From JAJPXC01 sp964562375 (GTDB taxonomy: Bacteria; Bacteroidota; Bacteroidia; Bacteroidales; Muribaculaceae), in contig CAZLSW010000078.1 in NCBI GenBank assembly GCA_964562375.1, positions 1-14,258 on the forward strand: a stretch of DNA of 14,258 nt. The letters are read 5' to 3'. The notes under the pieces are model-generated. The model worked only from the letters and a program-made list of their open reading frames with translations. It ran no database searches and was not told the DNA's origin. This document shows positions 6,836 to 14,258 of this stretch, piece after piece; position 1 is the stretch's first letter, and every line of letters starts with the position of its first letter. A program made the position numbers and the translations under genes.

Positions 6836-7882
6836 ATGCTGAAATCCACTTATTGCCGATATTTTCTGGCGTTCAATGAGCCAGCCACAACCTCGCGCGA
6901 GACGATGCGGGTGAAGGAAACTTACTTCGTGAAGCTCTGGGACAGCCGTAAACCCGAGGTTTATGGGGTAGGGGAGTGTGGCCTGTTTCGTGGCCTGAGC
7001 CAAGAGGACACGCCCGATTACGAGGCCACCCTTGCGGCCACTTGCCGATATATCCACACCGTCGACATCTCCACAATCCCCGTCAGTTCCATCGCCATGG
7101 GTTTTGAAACAGCCCTGCGCGACCTCCGTGGCGGCGGGACGCGTCGGTTGTGGGATTCCCCATTCTCCCGTGGGGAGCGCGCTATCACCATCAACGGATT
7201 GATATGGATGGGCGACCGTGACACTATGGCCGAGCGGATAGAGGCAAAGCTGAAAGCGGGTTTTCGTTGCTTGAAGCTGAAAATCGGCGGGATACGTTTC
7301 GACGAGGAGGTGTCGCTTTTGGAGTTGATACGCTCGCGGTTCACGCCCGATCAGCTCGAGATACGCCTTGACGCCAACGAGTCGTTTGACCCATGTGAAG
7401 CTTTGGGCAAACTTGAGCGACTGGCAAAGTACAACATCCACTCCATTGAGCAACCCATTAAGCGGGGATTACTGAAGGAGATGCGAGCGCTTACCAAGGC
7501 TGGGATCATCCCAATAGCCCTTGACGAGCAGCTAATTGGCGTTACCGACAGCGACGCCAAGCGACGAGTTCTTGACAAGATACGGCCAGCGTATATCATC
7601 CTTAAGCCCTCGCTGTGCGGCGGTTTTGCCCAAGCCGACGATTGGATCGCGGCGGCTCAGGAGCACGGCATCGGCTGGTGGGCGACCTCGTCCCTGGAAT
7701 CCAACGTGGGTCTTAACGCTATCGCCCAGTGGGTTGCGGCCAAGAATCCCGTAATGCCTCAGGGCCTCGGCACCGGCCAGCTTTACCGCAACAACATCCC
7801 CTCGCCCCTGCGCCTATCCAGCGACGGCCTCTCCCTCGCCCCCACCTCCCCCTGGTCCCTCACCCCCATCATTTGGCGATAA
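6836..7882 (+). CDS. menC: MenC, o-succinylbenzoate synthase
   Basis: A 348-residue enolase-superfamily enzyme that dehydrates SHCHC to o-succinylbenzoate. The catalytic set is complete: KLKIGG with the acid/base lysine pair K147/K149, metal ligands D179 (RLDANES), E205 (SIEQPI) and D230 (ALDEQL), and the second catalytic lysine K257 (ILKPSL). The N-terminal capping domain contains YGVGECGLFRGLS (43-55), typical of Bacteroidota MenC. The start at ATG 6836 retains the conserved opening of the family. The stop overlaps the menE start by one base (TAATG), so menC and menE are translated as a pair. No clear promoter is visible upstream; it may depend on read-through from menB. Confidence 0.95.
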   Translation: MLKSTYCRYFLAFNEPATTSRETMRVKETYFVKLWDSRKPEVYGVGECGLFRGLSQEDTPDYEATLAATCRYIHTVDISTIPVSSIAMGFETALRDLRGGGTRRLWDSPFSRGERAITINGLIWMGDRDTMAERIEAKLKAGFRCLKLKIGGIRFDEEVSLLELIRSRFTPDQLEIRLDANESFDPCEALGKLERLAKYNIHSIEQPIKRGLLKEMRALTKAGIIPIALDEQLIGVTDSDAKRRVLDKIRPAYIILKPSLCGGFAQADDWIAAAQEHGIGWWATSSLESNVGLNAIAQWVAAKNPVMPQGLGTGQLYRNNIPSPLRLSSDGLSLAPTSPWSLTPIIWR

Positions 7883-8829
7883 TGAAGATCACAGGAGAAG
7901 GACGCGATATTGTGAGGTTGTGGCGAGAGGGGGCTGAGGGGTTCCCGGCCAGGACTTCGGGTTCGACGGGGAAGCCCAAGGACGTGTGGCTGCCAAGGCA
8001 GGATGTGACTGCCTCGGCTCGAGCAACCAATGAGCGATTCGGGATTACCAAGGGTTCCTTGCTGGTGTCGCCGCTTTCAGCTGACTATATCGCAGGCAAA
8101 ATGATGATTATAAGGGCGTTGTTGGCCGATTGCGAACTTGTGATGGAGCGCCCTTCCAACCATCCGCTACTTGAGGATTACGGCGAGATACAGTTGTTGC
8201 CGATCGTCCCCTCGCAAGCGCAACACTTGATAGAGCATCCAGCGAAACTGGCCAGGGTGAAGAATGTGATAATCGGGGGCTCGGCCATTCCCTCTGATAT
8301 GGAGCGTGAGATAGTCAATTGGGGTACAAATGTTTACGCCACTTATGGGATGACCGAAACGTGCAGCCATGTGGCATTGCGCAGGATAGGCGAGGAGACT
8401 TACGAGGCAATGCCGGGCATTACATTTTCCACCGATTCCGAGGGACGGTTGACGATTCACGCTCCCGCATACAGTTTTGGTGTGTTGACCACCAACGACG
8501 TCGTGGAATTGGTGTCGCCACGGGAGTTCCGCTATCTTGGTCGCGCCGACAATGTGATCAACTCGGGAGGCATCAAGATTCACCCCGAGGAACTGGAGGC
8601 TCTTCTGTCGGAGTGTATTCAACAGCCCTTTTACCTCACATCTGAGCCGCATCCATTGTGGGGGGAAGCCTTAGTGATGGTTGTGGAATCAAGCGACTCC
8701 ACCATTAAGGACCGATTACATGATATATGCGCCGAGCTCTTGCCCCCCAAGCAACGTCCCAAAAGGATAATCATCAAGAAAGAACTTCTTCGCACCGCCT
8801 CGGGTAAAATTATCCGGCGCCGACTGTGA
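7882..8829 (+). CDS. menE: MenE, o-succinylbenzoate-CoA ligase (short form)
   Basis: Member of the ANL adenylate-forming family that activates o-succinylbenzoate with ATP and joins it to CoA. Motifs are the P-loop TSGSTGKPK (25-33), YGMTETCSH (155-163), the hinge block GRADNVINSGGIKIHPEELE (220-239), and the catalytic C-terminal lysine in TASGKI (K309). At 315 residues it is much shorter than ordinary MenE (about 450-490). Almost the whole region upstream of the P-loop is absent, so the motif starts at residue 25. Short MenE proteins are normal in Bacteroidota, though this one looks near the lower limit. The start at 7882 overlaps the menC stop; the longer open frame upstream only shadows menC. 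Its product feeds MenB. Confidence 0.93.
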   Translation: MKITGEGRDIVRLWREGAEGFPARTSGSTGKPKDVWLPRQDVTASARATNERFGITKGSLLVSPLSADYIAGKMMIIRALLADCELVMERPSNHPLLEDYGEIQLLPIVPSQAQHLIEHPAKLARVKNVIIGGSAIPSDMEREIVNWGTNVYATYGMTETCSHVALRRIGEETYEAMPGITFSTDSEGRLTIHAPAYSFGVLTTNDVVELVSPREFRYLGRADNVINSGGIKIHPEELEALLSECIQQPFYLTSEPHPLWGEALVMVVESSDSTIKDRLHDICAELLPPKQRPKRIIIKKELLRTASGKIIRRRL

Positions 8830-8866
8830 GCAAATCACCACCGATGGGTGTTATAAGAAAAAGTGC

Positions 8867-8874
8867 TACCTTTG
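8867..8874 (+). promoter_or_regulatory. -7 promoter element of the antiporter gene
   Basis: TACCTTTG followed by CA is a textbook Bacteroidota TAnnTTTG element. It lies 51 nt before the antiporter ATG and 37 nt after the menE stop. The -33 region is poor (no TTTG at 19-21 nt). It suggests the antiporter is transcribed separately from the men genes. Confidence 0.6.
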
Positions 8875-8925
8875 CAAGTGTTACAAGTACAAGAGAGATG
8901 TCCAACCCCCAATAACGCGTGATAT

Positions 8926-10410
8926 ATGGAGGCTATTACAAGTGAAAATGTGATGTTGATAGGGTCGCTGATCCTGATGGTAGGCGTGCTGATAGGGAAA
9001 ACGAGCTATCGCACGGGACTGCCTCTGCTGTTGATTTTCTTACTCGTGGGTATGGGCTTCGGTATCGACGGCCTGGGAGTGCAGTTCAGCGACATCCACA
9101 CGGCGCAGTCGATTGGTATGATCGCCTTGTGTATCATCCTTTTCTCAGGCGGATTGGAGACCAAAGTCGCTGCTATACGGCCAGTGTTGGCGCCGGGATT
9201 GGTACTGTCGACCGTGGGCGTCTTGTTGACGGCCTTGCTGACGGGAATATTCGTATGGTGGCTGTCGGGGATGAGCTGGACCAACATCCATTTCGCCTTG
9301 TTGCCGTCGCTGTTGTTGGCGGCCACGATGTCGTCAACCGATTCGGCCTCGGTGTTCGGAATCCTTGGCACGCAGAATGTGCATCTCAAGCAGCAATTGC
9401 GCCCGATGCTCGAGCTGGAGAGCGGCTCCAACGACCCTATGGCCTACATGCTCACTATCTTGCTCATCGAGACTATCCAATTGGGCGGGAGCCTCTCGGC
9501 GGCCGAACTGTTGTGGCAACTGTTGCTGCAATTCGGAATAGGCATCGCCGGTGGCTATGTGTGCGCCAAAATCACCCAGTGGGCCATCATCCGCTACCGC
9601 CGTATTGGCCAGAAAGCGGCTACCAATGAGGACGGCGAGCAGGCCTCGTCGATGATCTCCATCCTCACGCTTGGGGCCGTGTTCATGACCTTCTCTGCCG
9701 TAACCCTACTCGGCGGAAACGGCTATCTCGCTGTGTACCTGTTGGGTATACTAATCGGCCACTACAAGGTGCCCTGCTACCGTGGTGTCACGAAGTTTAT
9801 GGGTGGCATGAGCTGGCTGGGACAGATTGTTGTGTTCCTTATGCTTGGGCTGCTTGTGAATCCCCGGGAGATGATGACCACGGCAGCCGTGTCGCTTCTG
9901 GTGGGCGTGTTTATCATTTTGGTGGGCAGGCCGTTGAGCGTGATGGTGTGCCTGTTGCCATTCCGTAAGGTGACGATGAAGGCGCGTCTGTTCGTGTCGT
10001 GGGTGGGCCTGCGCGGAGCCGTGCCTATCATCTTCGCCACCTACCCCGTGATAGCCGATGTGGAGGGCGCGAGCCAGATTTTCAACATTGTGTTCTTCGT
10101 CACCCTGCTCTCGCTGCTAATTCAAGGAACCACCGTGGTAAAGGCCGCTCGCTGGCTACGCTTGGTAAAGCCCCAGCAACAGGAGACCGATTTTGGCGTG
10201 GAGCTGAGCGACGATGTGCCCACGTCGCTCCACACCGTGGTACTCAATTCACGCCAATTGGAGCGTGGCAACACCCTTCGTGACCTCGCCCTGCCCCAAG
10301 GGTCGCTGGTGATGATGATTAAGCGTGGCGACCGCCGCATCGTCCCTAACGGCACCGTAAAGCTCCGCTCGGGCGATGCCCTGCTGATCATCCAGGAGGA
10401 GGCGCAGTGA
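8926..10410 (+). CDS. CPA1 family K+(Na+)/H+ antiporter (NhaP2/CvrA-like)
   Basis: A 494-residue inner-membrane protein that exchanges K+ or Na+ for protons, with roles in pH and ion balance. Residues ~8-410 form about a dozen hydrophobic segments. The ion-binding signatures are MSSTDSASVF (135-144) and ELESGSNDPMAY (163-174, with the N169-D170 pair); SWVGLRGAVPI (358-368) is the conserved arginine region of CPA1 exchangers. After a linker, the C-terminal ~60 residues (about 433-492, with RGNTLRDLALPQGSLVMMIK and a final SGDALLII) resemble a TrkA-C/RCK_C ligand-binding domain, as in NhaP2/CvrA-type potassium/proton antiporters. The ATG at 8926 fits the family N-terminus; there is no clear Shine-Dalgarno. 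It converges with the esterase gene across a 57-nt gap with no obvious terminator. Confidence 0.92.
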   Translation: MEAITSENVMLIGSLILMVGVLIGKTSYRTGLPLLLIFLLVGMGFGIDGLGVQFSDIHTAQSIGMIALCIILFSGGLETKVAAIRPVLAPGLVLSTVGVLLTALLTGIFVWWLSGMSWTNIHFALLPSLLLAATMSSTDSASVFGILGTQNVHLKQQLRPMLELESGSNDPMAYMLTILLIETIQLGGSLSAAELLWQLLLQFGIGIAGGYVCAKITQWAIIRYRRIGQKAATNEDGEQASSMISILTLGAVFMTFSAVTLLGGNGYLAVYLLGILIGHYKVPCYRGVTKFMGGMSWLGQIVVFLMLGLLVNPREMMTTAAVSLLVGVFIILVGRPLSVMVCLLPFRKVTMKARLFVSWVGLRGAVPIIFATYPVIADVEGASQIFNIVFFVTLLSLLIQGTTVVKAARWLRLVKPQQQETDFGVELSDDVPTSLHTVVLNSRQLERGNTLRDLALPQGSLVMMIKRGDRRIVPNGTVKLRSGDALLIIQEEAQ

Positions 10411-10416
10411 GAATAG

Positions 10417-10430
10417 TTTTCAGTTTTCAG
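10417..10430 (-). repeat. Heptamer repeat (CTGAAAA, two units) in the convergent gap
   Basis: TTTTCAG occurs twice in tandem on the + strand, that is CTGAAAA twice on the - strand, 7 nt after the antiporter stop and 38 nt beyond the esterase stop. It is the same unit as before menC. Confidence 0.7.
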
Positions 10431-10467
10431 TTGGCCTTGGTTGGTGTCTGGTTTAAGGGCTGTGGGG

Positions 10468-12378
10468 CTAAGGCAGAATGAATGGAGGAACCGGGATATT
10501 GGCCAAGGAGGCACGTAGATTGCCCAAGGGATAGTCGGCATAGTTGTATCTCAGTTCGCGGATTGGGGACAGGTCGTCGCTTATCACTTCAATCTCGGTG
10601 GAAGAGATTTGATGGGCATTGGCGAGGTGCCAGTGTCCTTTGTCGTCGAGGGAGGTGAAGCCTTGGCCTCCCCCGGCTATCACAACGGGGGCGTTAAAGG
10701 TAATCATTGCTCGCTCCCCATCGAAATCATAAGAAGTGACGCTAGGGGCCGTACAAATGAGGTCGGAGCGCCCGTAGTCGTGATGCAGGGCAACGTTAGC
10801 CAAGCGACGTGCTACCTCCTGCTTGTTTTTGGGGTGAATGTCGTCGGCGTTGCCAAGGTCGATGGCCGTTACCATATCCACATGAGGTAAGGTCAAGGCC
10901 GACGTTTGGGCTTGACGCAGGGCGGCGTACTGGGATAGCGGCTGTAGTTGCATCGGCTGCTGATATGCCGCGAGTTGCACAAAGTAGAATGGCATCTGGG
11001 GCTGGTTCCATATATTTCGCCAAGCGGTTACCATCGCCGGAAATAGGCGCGAATATTGCTCGGCACGGCCCACATTGGCGCACCCTTGATACCAAAGGAC
11101 GCCCTTGATAGGCATCACCTGGCACGGATGAATCATGGCGTTAAACAGCGTGGTAGGGGCAAACTCACACATGGGGGATTGTGGCTTGGGCGGCAACTGG
11201 GAGAAGTCGCTGGCCACGGCGTAATCCCATCTACCGGCTAACGATTGTTGCCAGTGGCCTATCTTCATGCTCAATTTCTCGGGGTCGCCCCATATTCCGC
11301 CTCCACCATTGGTGTCTATTACCTTGACGAGTATCTCGTTGCGACCGTGACGAAGCGCGGTGGCTGGGACGGTGTAGAGACGTGGGGTGTCGTAACCGCT
11401 TGTGTGACCCACCTCTTGTCCATTGACGTAGGTGACATCCTCGTCGTCGACGGCGCCAAGGCTCAACAGGGCGTCCTCTATGGCCAGGCTGTCGGGAAGG
11501 GTGAAGGAGGTTTTGAGCCATACAACGCCGTCAAATTCAGGCAGCACCGATTGTTCCCACAGCCCCGGCACTGGCATTTTGTCCCATTCCATCGCGGTTT
11601 CATCCAATTGCGTGGGTATTGCTATCGCCTCCCAATTCTCGCGCTCTTTCTGGTAATCGGCTTGTATTTTAGACGGGTTATAGCCCACGGCTTCCAAGTA
11701 GTTGAGCTGGTCGACAAACTCGTTTTGCTCCCGAAGCATATCCCGAGGCGACCAGGCTTCTATGGGGGTGCCTCCCCAAGTGGCATCGATGATGCCAATG
11801 GGTATATCGAGGGAATCGGTCAAAGCGCGTCCGAAAAAGTAACCAATCGAGGAGAAATTCTCCACCGATTGGGGCGTGGCGCTGCGCCACCCTCCCATGT
11901 TCACGTCAGGGTCATCGACAGGGAGAATGGATGTTGCAGGGGTCATTTGCAACAGTCGCAGGCGAGGACTATTGGCTTGGGCTATTTCCCTCTTGTAGTC
12001 CATGACCTTCCCCCATCCTTTTAACGGCATCTGCATATTGGATTGACCTGAGCAGAGCCACACATCTCCTACAAGCACGTCGTTCAACGTCAATGTGTTG
12101 CGCCCATCTTTCAACACAATAGCGTAAGGTCCCCCGGCTGGTGGTGTTGGCAAGGAAACGGAAAACCGTCCTTTAGCGTCGGCCTTGGCGACGATTGGCT
12201 TGGCATCCCAAGAGGAGGTTACGGTAATGGTGGAGTTGGGACGGGCTTGGCCCGGAATTGTGAGCGTGGAGTGTTGTTGCACGACCATGCTGTCGGTGAA
12301 CACTCGCGGCAATTGGATTTGCGCCTGGACGGCCAAGGTGGTCATGGCGCTAAGGATTGACAATAAGATATGTTTCAT
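10468..12378 (-). CDS. Secreted sialate O-acetylesterase-like SGNH hydrolase
   Basis: A 636-residue exported esterase of the SASA/SGNH type, expected to remove acetyl groups from sialic acids or other acetylated glycans. Residues 1-20 form a signal peptide (MKHILLSILSAMTTLAVQAQ) with no lipobox cysteine, so it is probably periplasmic. A β-rich N-terminal domain (~24-105) precedes the nucleophile motif VWLCSGQSNMQMP (S113). Block 3 is GVLWYQGCANVGRAEQY (426-442), where many relatives have QGESN. The Asp/His part is DLGNADDIHPKNK (H515, probably with D513). Residues ~265-375 (WLKTSFTLP, VTYVNGQEVG, RNEILVKVID) form an inserted jelly-roll resembling glycosidase sugar-binding domains. It overlaps the upstream regulator by 4 nt (ATGA), so the two are probably one operon. 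Substrate is inferred from the family. Confidence 0.9.
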   Translation of the reverse strand: MKHILLSILSAMTTLAVQAQIQLPRVFTDSMVVQQHSTLTIPGQARPNSTITVTSSWDAKPIVAKADAKGRFSVSLPTPPAGGPYAIVLKDGRNTLTLNDVLVGDVWLCSGQSNMQMPLKGWGKVMDYKREIAQANSPRLRLLQMTPATSILPVDDPDVNMGGWRSATPQSVENFSSIGYFFGRALTDSLDIPIGIIDATWGGTPIEAWSPRDMLREQNEFVDQLNYLEAVGYNPSKIQADYQKERENWEAIAIPTQLDETAMEWDKMPVPGLWEQSVLPEFDGVVWLKTSFTLPDSLAIEDALLSLGAVDDEDVTYVNGQEVGHTSGYDTPRLYTVPATALRHGRNEILVKVIDTNGGGGIWGDPEKLSMKIGHWQQSLAGRWDYAVASDFSQLPPKPQSPMCEFAPTTLFNAMIHPCQVMPIKGVLWYQGCANVGRAEQYSRLFPAMVTAWRNIWNQPQMPFYFVQLAAYQQPMQLQPLSQYAALRQAQTSALTLPHVDMVTAIDLGNADDIHPKNKQEVARRLANVALHHDYGRSDLICTAPSVTSYDFDGERAMITFNAPVVIAGGGQGFTSLDDKGHWHLANAHQISSTEIEVISDDLSPIRELRYNYADYPLGNLRASLANIPVPPFILP

Positions 12379-14078
12379 GATCTTCCTATATTCTCTACGG
12401 TGTGGTCGAAGGTGCCTTTTGACGTGAGGGCGCGGTTGCGGGTCTTCATGCGCTTGTTGTAGATGGTCTGGACGGAGCAGTGGAGGATGTCGGCGATACG
12501 CGCGCTGTCGGTGATGCCCAGGTGGATGAGGGCGTAGATGCGTAGCTCGGTGTTGAGACGCCCTTCTTCCTTGGGTAATAACTGTTGGTCGGGTTGAAGA
12601 AGTCGGTTGAAATCCTGAACGAAATCGGGATAGACGCTCAGGAATGTCTCGTCAAATTTTTTGTAATACTCCTTGAGCAAGGCTTGCTCGTCGTCACGGT
12701 CCTCGGCGAGTTGCAAGGCCTTGTCGTATTGGCTGGATTTGAGCAAACGGAGCATGGAGCGACGGAACACCTCCACCTTGTCCAAATACTGGGAACAAGC
12801 CTCGAGCATTTCGCCTATGCAACGAGCTTTTGCCCGGTCGCTTTCCTCGAGGGAAGTGTTGGTCTGTTGCATTTGTTGTTGCATTTGGAGCATCTGCTGG
12901 TTGTTGTCGGCCAGCTGGGAGTAGGTGGTTGAGAGTTCCTCGAGGCGGTCGGTAATACCCTCCTTGGCCCGGGCTAGATTGTCGTAGGAGCGGGCTAATT
13001 TGCGGCGCTGTAGGTAGATGTAGACGCAGGTGGCCAGAAGGATGAGGGCGAAGAGGATTGTGAGCCAGGTGTGGGTGCGGTCGGCACGGTGGAGTTGCAG
13101 GAATCGGTCGTGGTAGTGGCGATGAATTTCGCTTTGGAGTGAGGCCACGCGTAGCATTCTCACGCGGTTTTTGAACCTCTCGGCGCACACCATGCAGTGG
13201 TCGACGTAATCGTAGGCTCGTTGCAACTCTCCCTCTCGGTCCATAATCACGGCCAATTCTTCCAAGGAGGCGATTTCGCGATTGGATATGCTGAGGTCGG
13301 CCTGAGCGCTGCGAATCAGGTAGTTGACCTTGCCTTCCTCGTCTCCAAGGGTGTCGTACAGGCGTGCCACCATCCACGCTAGCGTGGCGTCGCTTTGGGA
13401 GTCGTAGCTCAGTTGGTCCATCACGGGAAGCACCTGATCGAGCACCTGCCGGGAGCGCTCGGGGTCGCCCATGGCTTGATAGGCCAGGTAGCGGTAATAT
13501 TCGGGGTGGGAGGGTGGTATTATCCGCATCAGGGAGTCGAGCACGACTTTTCCCTCGGCTGGGAGCATTTCCACCTCCGAATTGATTTTCTTGTACTGGT
13601 TTTCGTGGGAGATGAGATAGATTTGCTGGCGCATGTAGCGGATTTTCAGGTCGTTGGACAGCCCGGTAGGGTCGACTTTGTCGAGCTCTGAGCGGCCCTC
13701 GTCGAGCAGGCCGATAGAGGTGTAGATGGTGGAGGCGATGATGCGAATCTCGTCCTGGAGGTCGGGACGGTTGAGCCGTTCGGCCATTTCGAGGATGCGT
13801 TTGCCGTAATAGAGTGCCGAGTCGCCGTCAAATGTTTGGTACTCGTCAAAGATGGATTTGGCCACCCAGAATCGTTCCTCGTCGCCGGTGGTACGGTCGA
13901 GCTTGGCTTTCAATCCGTCGATGCGCTCTTGTTTCTGCTGCTCAAGCTCGTCGGAGCGTGCCAGCAGGTCGTCAAGCTCACGCAACGCTTGCTGGTTGTC
14001 CTTGCTAAGCACAGTGGCATCGACCGTGAAGCACGGCAAACAGATGAGTAGACATGTTATAAGGTGTCGAATGTTCAT
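12375..14078 (-). CDS. DUF6377 membrane-bound TPR/HTH transcriptional regulator
   Basis: A 567-residue one-protein signalling regulator. A signal peptide (1-21, MNIRHLITCLLICLPCFTVDA) is followed by a helical TPR-like region (~30-325) expected in the periplasm, one membrane helix (~337-357), a Q-rich coiled coil (~360-415) and a cytosolic DUF6377 region. That region ends in a LuxR-like helix-turn-helix: LGITDSARIADILHCSVQTI (520-539). Such proteins regulate glycan-use genes in gut Bacteroidales (family knowledge). I chose ATG 14078, not the in-frame GTG at 14108. The shorter form opens with the signal peptide, and the GTG overlaps the -7 element by one base, so it would not be transcribed. 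It ends in a 4-nt overlap with the esterase gene, its most likely target. Confidence 0.88.
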   Translation of the reverse strand: MNIRHLITCLLICLPCFTVDATVLSKDNQQALRELDDLLARSDELEQQKQERIDGLKAKLDRTTGDEERFWVAKSIFDEYQTFDGDSALYYGKRILEMAERLNRPDLQDEIRIIASTIYTSIGLLDEGRSELDKVDPTGLSNDLKIRYMRQQIYLISHENQYKKINSEVEMLPAEGKVVLDSLMRIIPPSHPEYYRYLAYQAMGDPERSRQVLDQVLPVMDQLSYDSQSDATLAWMVARLYDTLGDEEGKVNYLIRSAQADLSISNREIASLEELAVIMDREGELQRAYDYVDHCMVCAERFKNRVRMLRVASLQSEIHRHYHDRFLQLHRADRTHTWLTILFALILLATCVYIYLQRRKLARSYDNLARAKEGITDRLEELSTTYSQLADNNQQMLQMQQQMQQTNTSLEESDRAKARCIGEMLEACSQYLDKVEVFRRSMLRLLKSSQYDKALQLAEDRDDEQALLKEYYKKFDETFLSVYPDFVQDFNRLLQPDQQLLPKEEGRLNTELRIYALIHLGITDSARIADILHCSVQTIYNKRMKTRNRALTSKGTFDHTVENIGRS

Positions 14079-14107
14079 GGCGAGAATTTGAGGCGGAAAG
14101 TCCCGCA

Positions 14108-14115
14108 CAAATTTA
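14108..14115 (-). promoter_or_regulatory. -7 promoter element of the DUF6377 regulator
   Basis: On the - strand this reads TAAATTTG, an exact TAnnTTTG match, about 29 nt before ATG 14078. A TTTG (14131-14128) is too close (12 nt) to be a normal -33 box, so the promoter is incomplete or relies on an activator, possibly the regulator itself. Confidence 0.5.
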
Positions 14116-14156
14116 GCGATTTTTCTTCAAATGGGGAGATTAGAGGGAAAGAATTA

Positions 14157-14189
14157 GCGGGGGTGTTGCCATCACGGCGACACCCCCGC
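14157..14189 (-). terminator. Strong GC-rich hairpin terminator
   Basis: A 14-bp stem (14157-14170 with 14176-14189, one G-T wobble) has a 5-nt loop. Both arms contain GGGGG/CCCCC. On the - strand it is followed by TAATTCTTTCCC. On the + strand a TTTTT run comes only 13 nt later and no + strand gene precedes it. It most likely ends a - strand gene coming from the right edge and insulates the regulator promoter. Confidence 0.7.
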
Positions 14190-14211
14190 GGTCCATGTTC
14201 AAGTTTTTGAC

Positions 14212-14258
14212 TTATAGGTCATTTTGCAGGATAAAATAAGGCTCAAAGCTGTTGTGGG
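14212..14258 (-). CDS. Possible C-terminus of a gene entering from the right edge
   Basis: On the - strand one frame reads HNSFEPYFILQNDL and then TAA (14214-14212), 22 nt before the hairpin terminator. The fragment is too short to identify. A second frame (ending at TGA around 14200) is also open, so the assignment rests mainly on the downstream terminator. Confidence 0.25.
   Translation of the reverse strand, partial: HNSFEPYFILQNDL

Noticed and set aside
7729..7881. Open frame extending menE by 51 codons upstream
   Set aside because: It is a proline- and histidine-rich shadow of menC; it does not supply the missing MenE N-domain.
11245..12024. 259-codon open frame on the + strand opposite the esterase
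   Set aside because: The - strand frame has a signal peptide and catalytic motifs; the + frame has low-complexity valine/glycine-rich sequence without motifs.
12694..13377. 227-codon - strand frame inside the DUF6377 gene
   Set aside because: It is an arginine/proline-rich out-of-frame shadow of the regulator with no motif.

Overview
The window looks like the chromosome of a Bacteroidales bacterium, probably of the Muribaculaceae/Bacteroidaceae type; the family placement is inference. The support is threefold. Promoter elements fit the Bacteroidota -7 consensus TAnnTTTG (TAGTTTTG, TACCTTTG, TAAATTTG). Several proteins belong to families typical of Bacteroidota (DUF4293, DUF6377 membrane regulators, a very short MenE). 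Most genes start without a Shine-Dalgarno sequence. The coding sequence is fairly GC-rich, while the gaps between genes are AT-rich.

Layout on the + strand, left to right. First comes the 3' part of a large TPR protein (3-1421), then a small four-helix DUF4293 membrane protein (1552-1899). An AT-rich type II toxin-antitoxin module, higB-higA (1976-2647), follows, with a clear promoter and an 11-bp perfect inverted repeat in front. Next are an M18 metallo-aminopeptidase (2650-3945), menD (3945-5642) and menB (5645-6466). After a 369-bp repeat-rich gap come menC (6836-7882) and menE (7882-8829), and then a CPA1-type cation/proton antiporter with its own promoter (8926-10410).

On the - strand, facing the antiporter, are a secreted sialate O-acetylesterase-like SGNH hydrolase (12378-10468) and, upstream of it with a 4-nt ATGA overlap, a membrane-anchored TPR/DUF6377 transcriptional regulator (14078-12375). 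A strong GC hairpin (14157-14189) sits behind it. It probably terminates a gene that enters from the right edge.

How the genes work together. menD, menB, menC and menE supply four consecutive-pathway enzymes of classical menaquinone synthesis, from isochorismate to DHNA-CoA: SEPHCHC synthase, then OSB synthase, OSB-CoA ligase and DHNA-CoA synthase (SHCHC formation by MenH is not encoded here). menF, menH, menA and the DHNA-CoA thioesterase are not in the window. The most unusual arrangement is that higB, higA, the aminopeptidase, menD and menB are separated by only 9, 2, -1 and 2 nt, with no convincing promoter directly in front of the aminopeptidase. The autoregulated promoter of a toxin-antitoxin module may therefore also drive a menaquinone operon. 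The esterase-regulator pair looks like a minimal, self-contained glycan-response unit. Short heptamer tandem repeats (CTAAAAA/CTGAAAA) lie just before two start codons and recur in a third gap.
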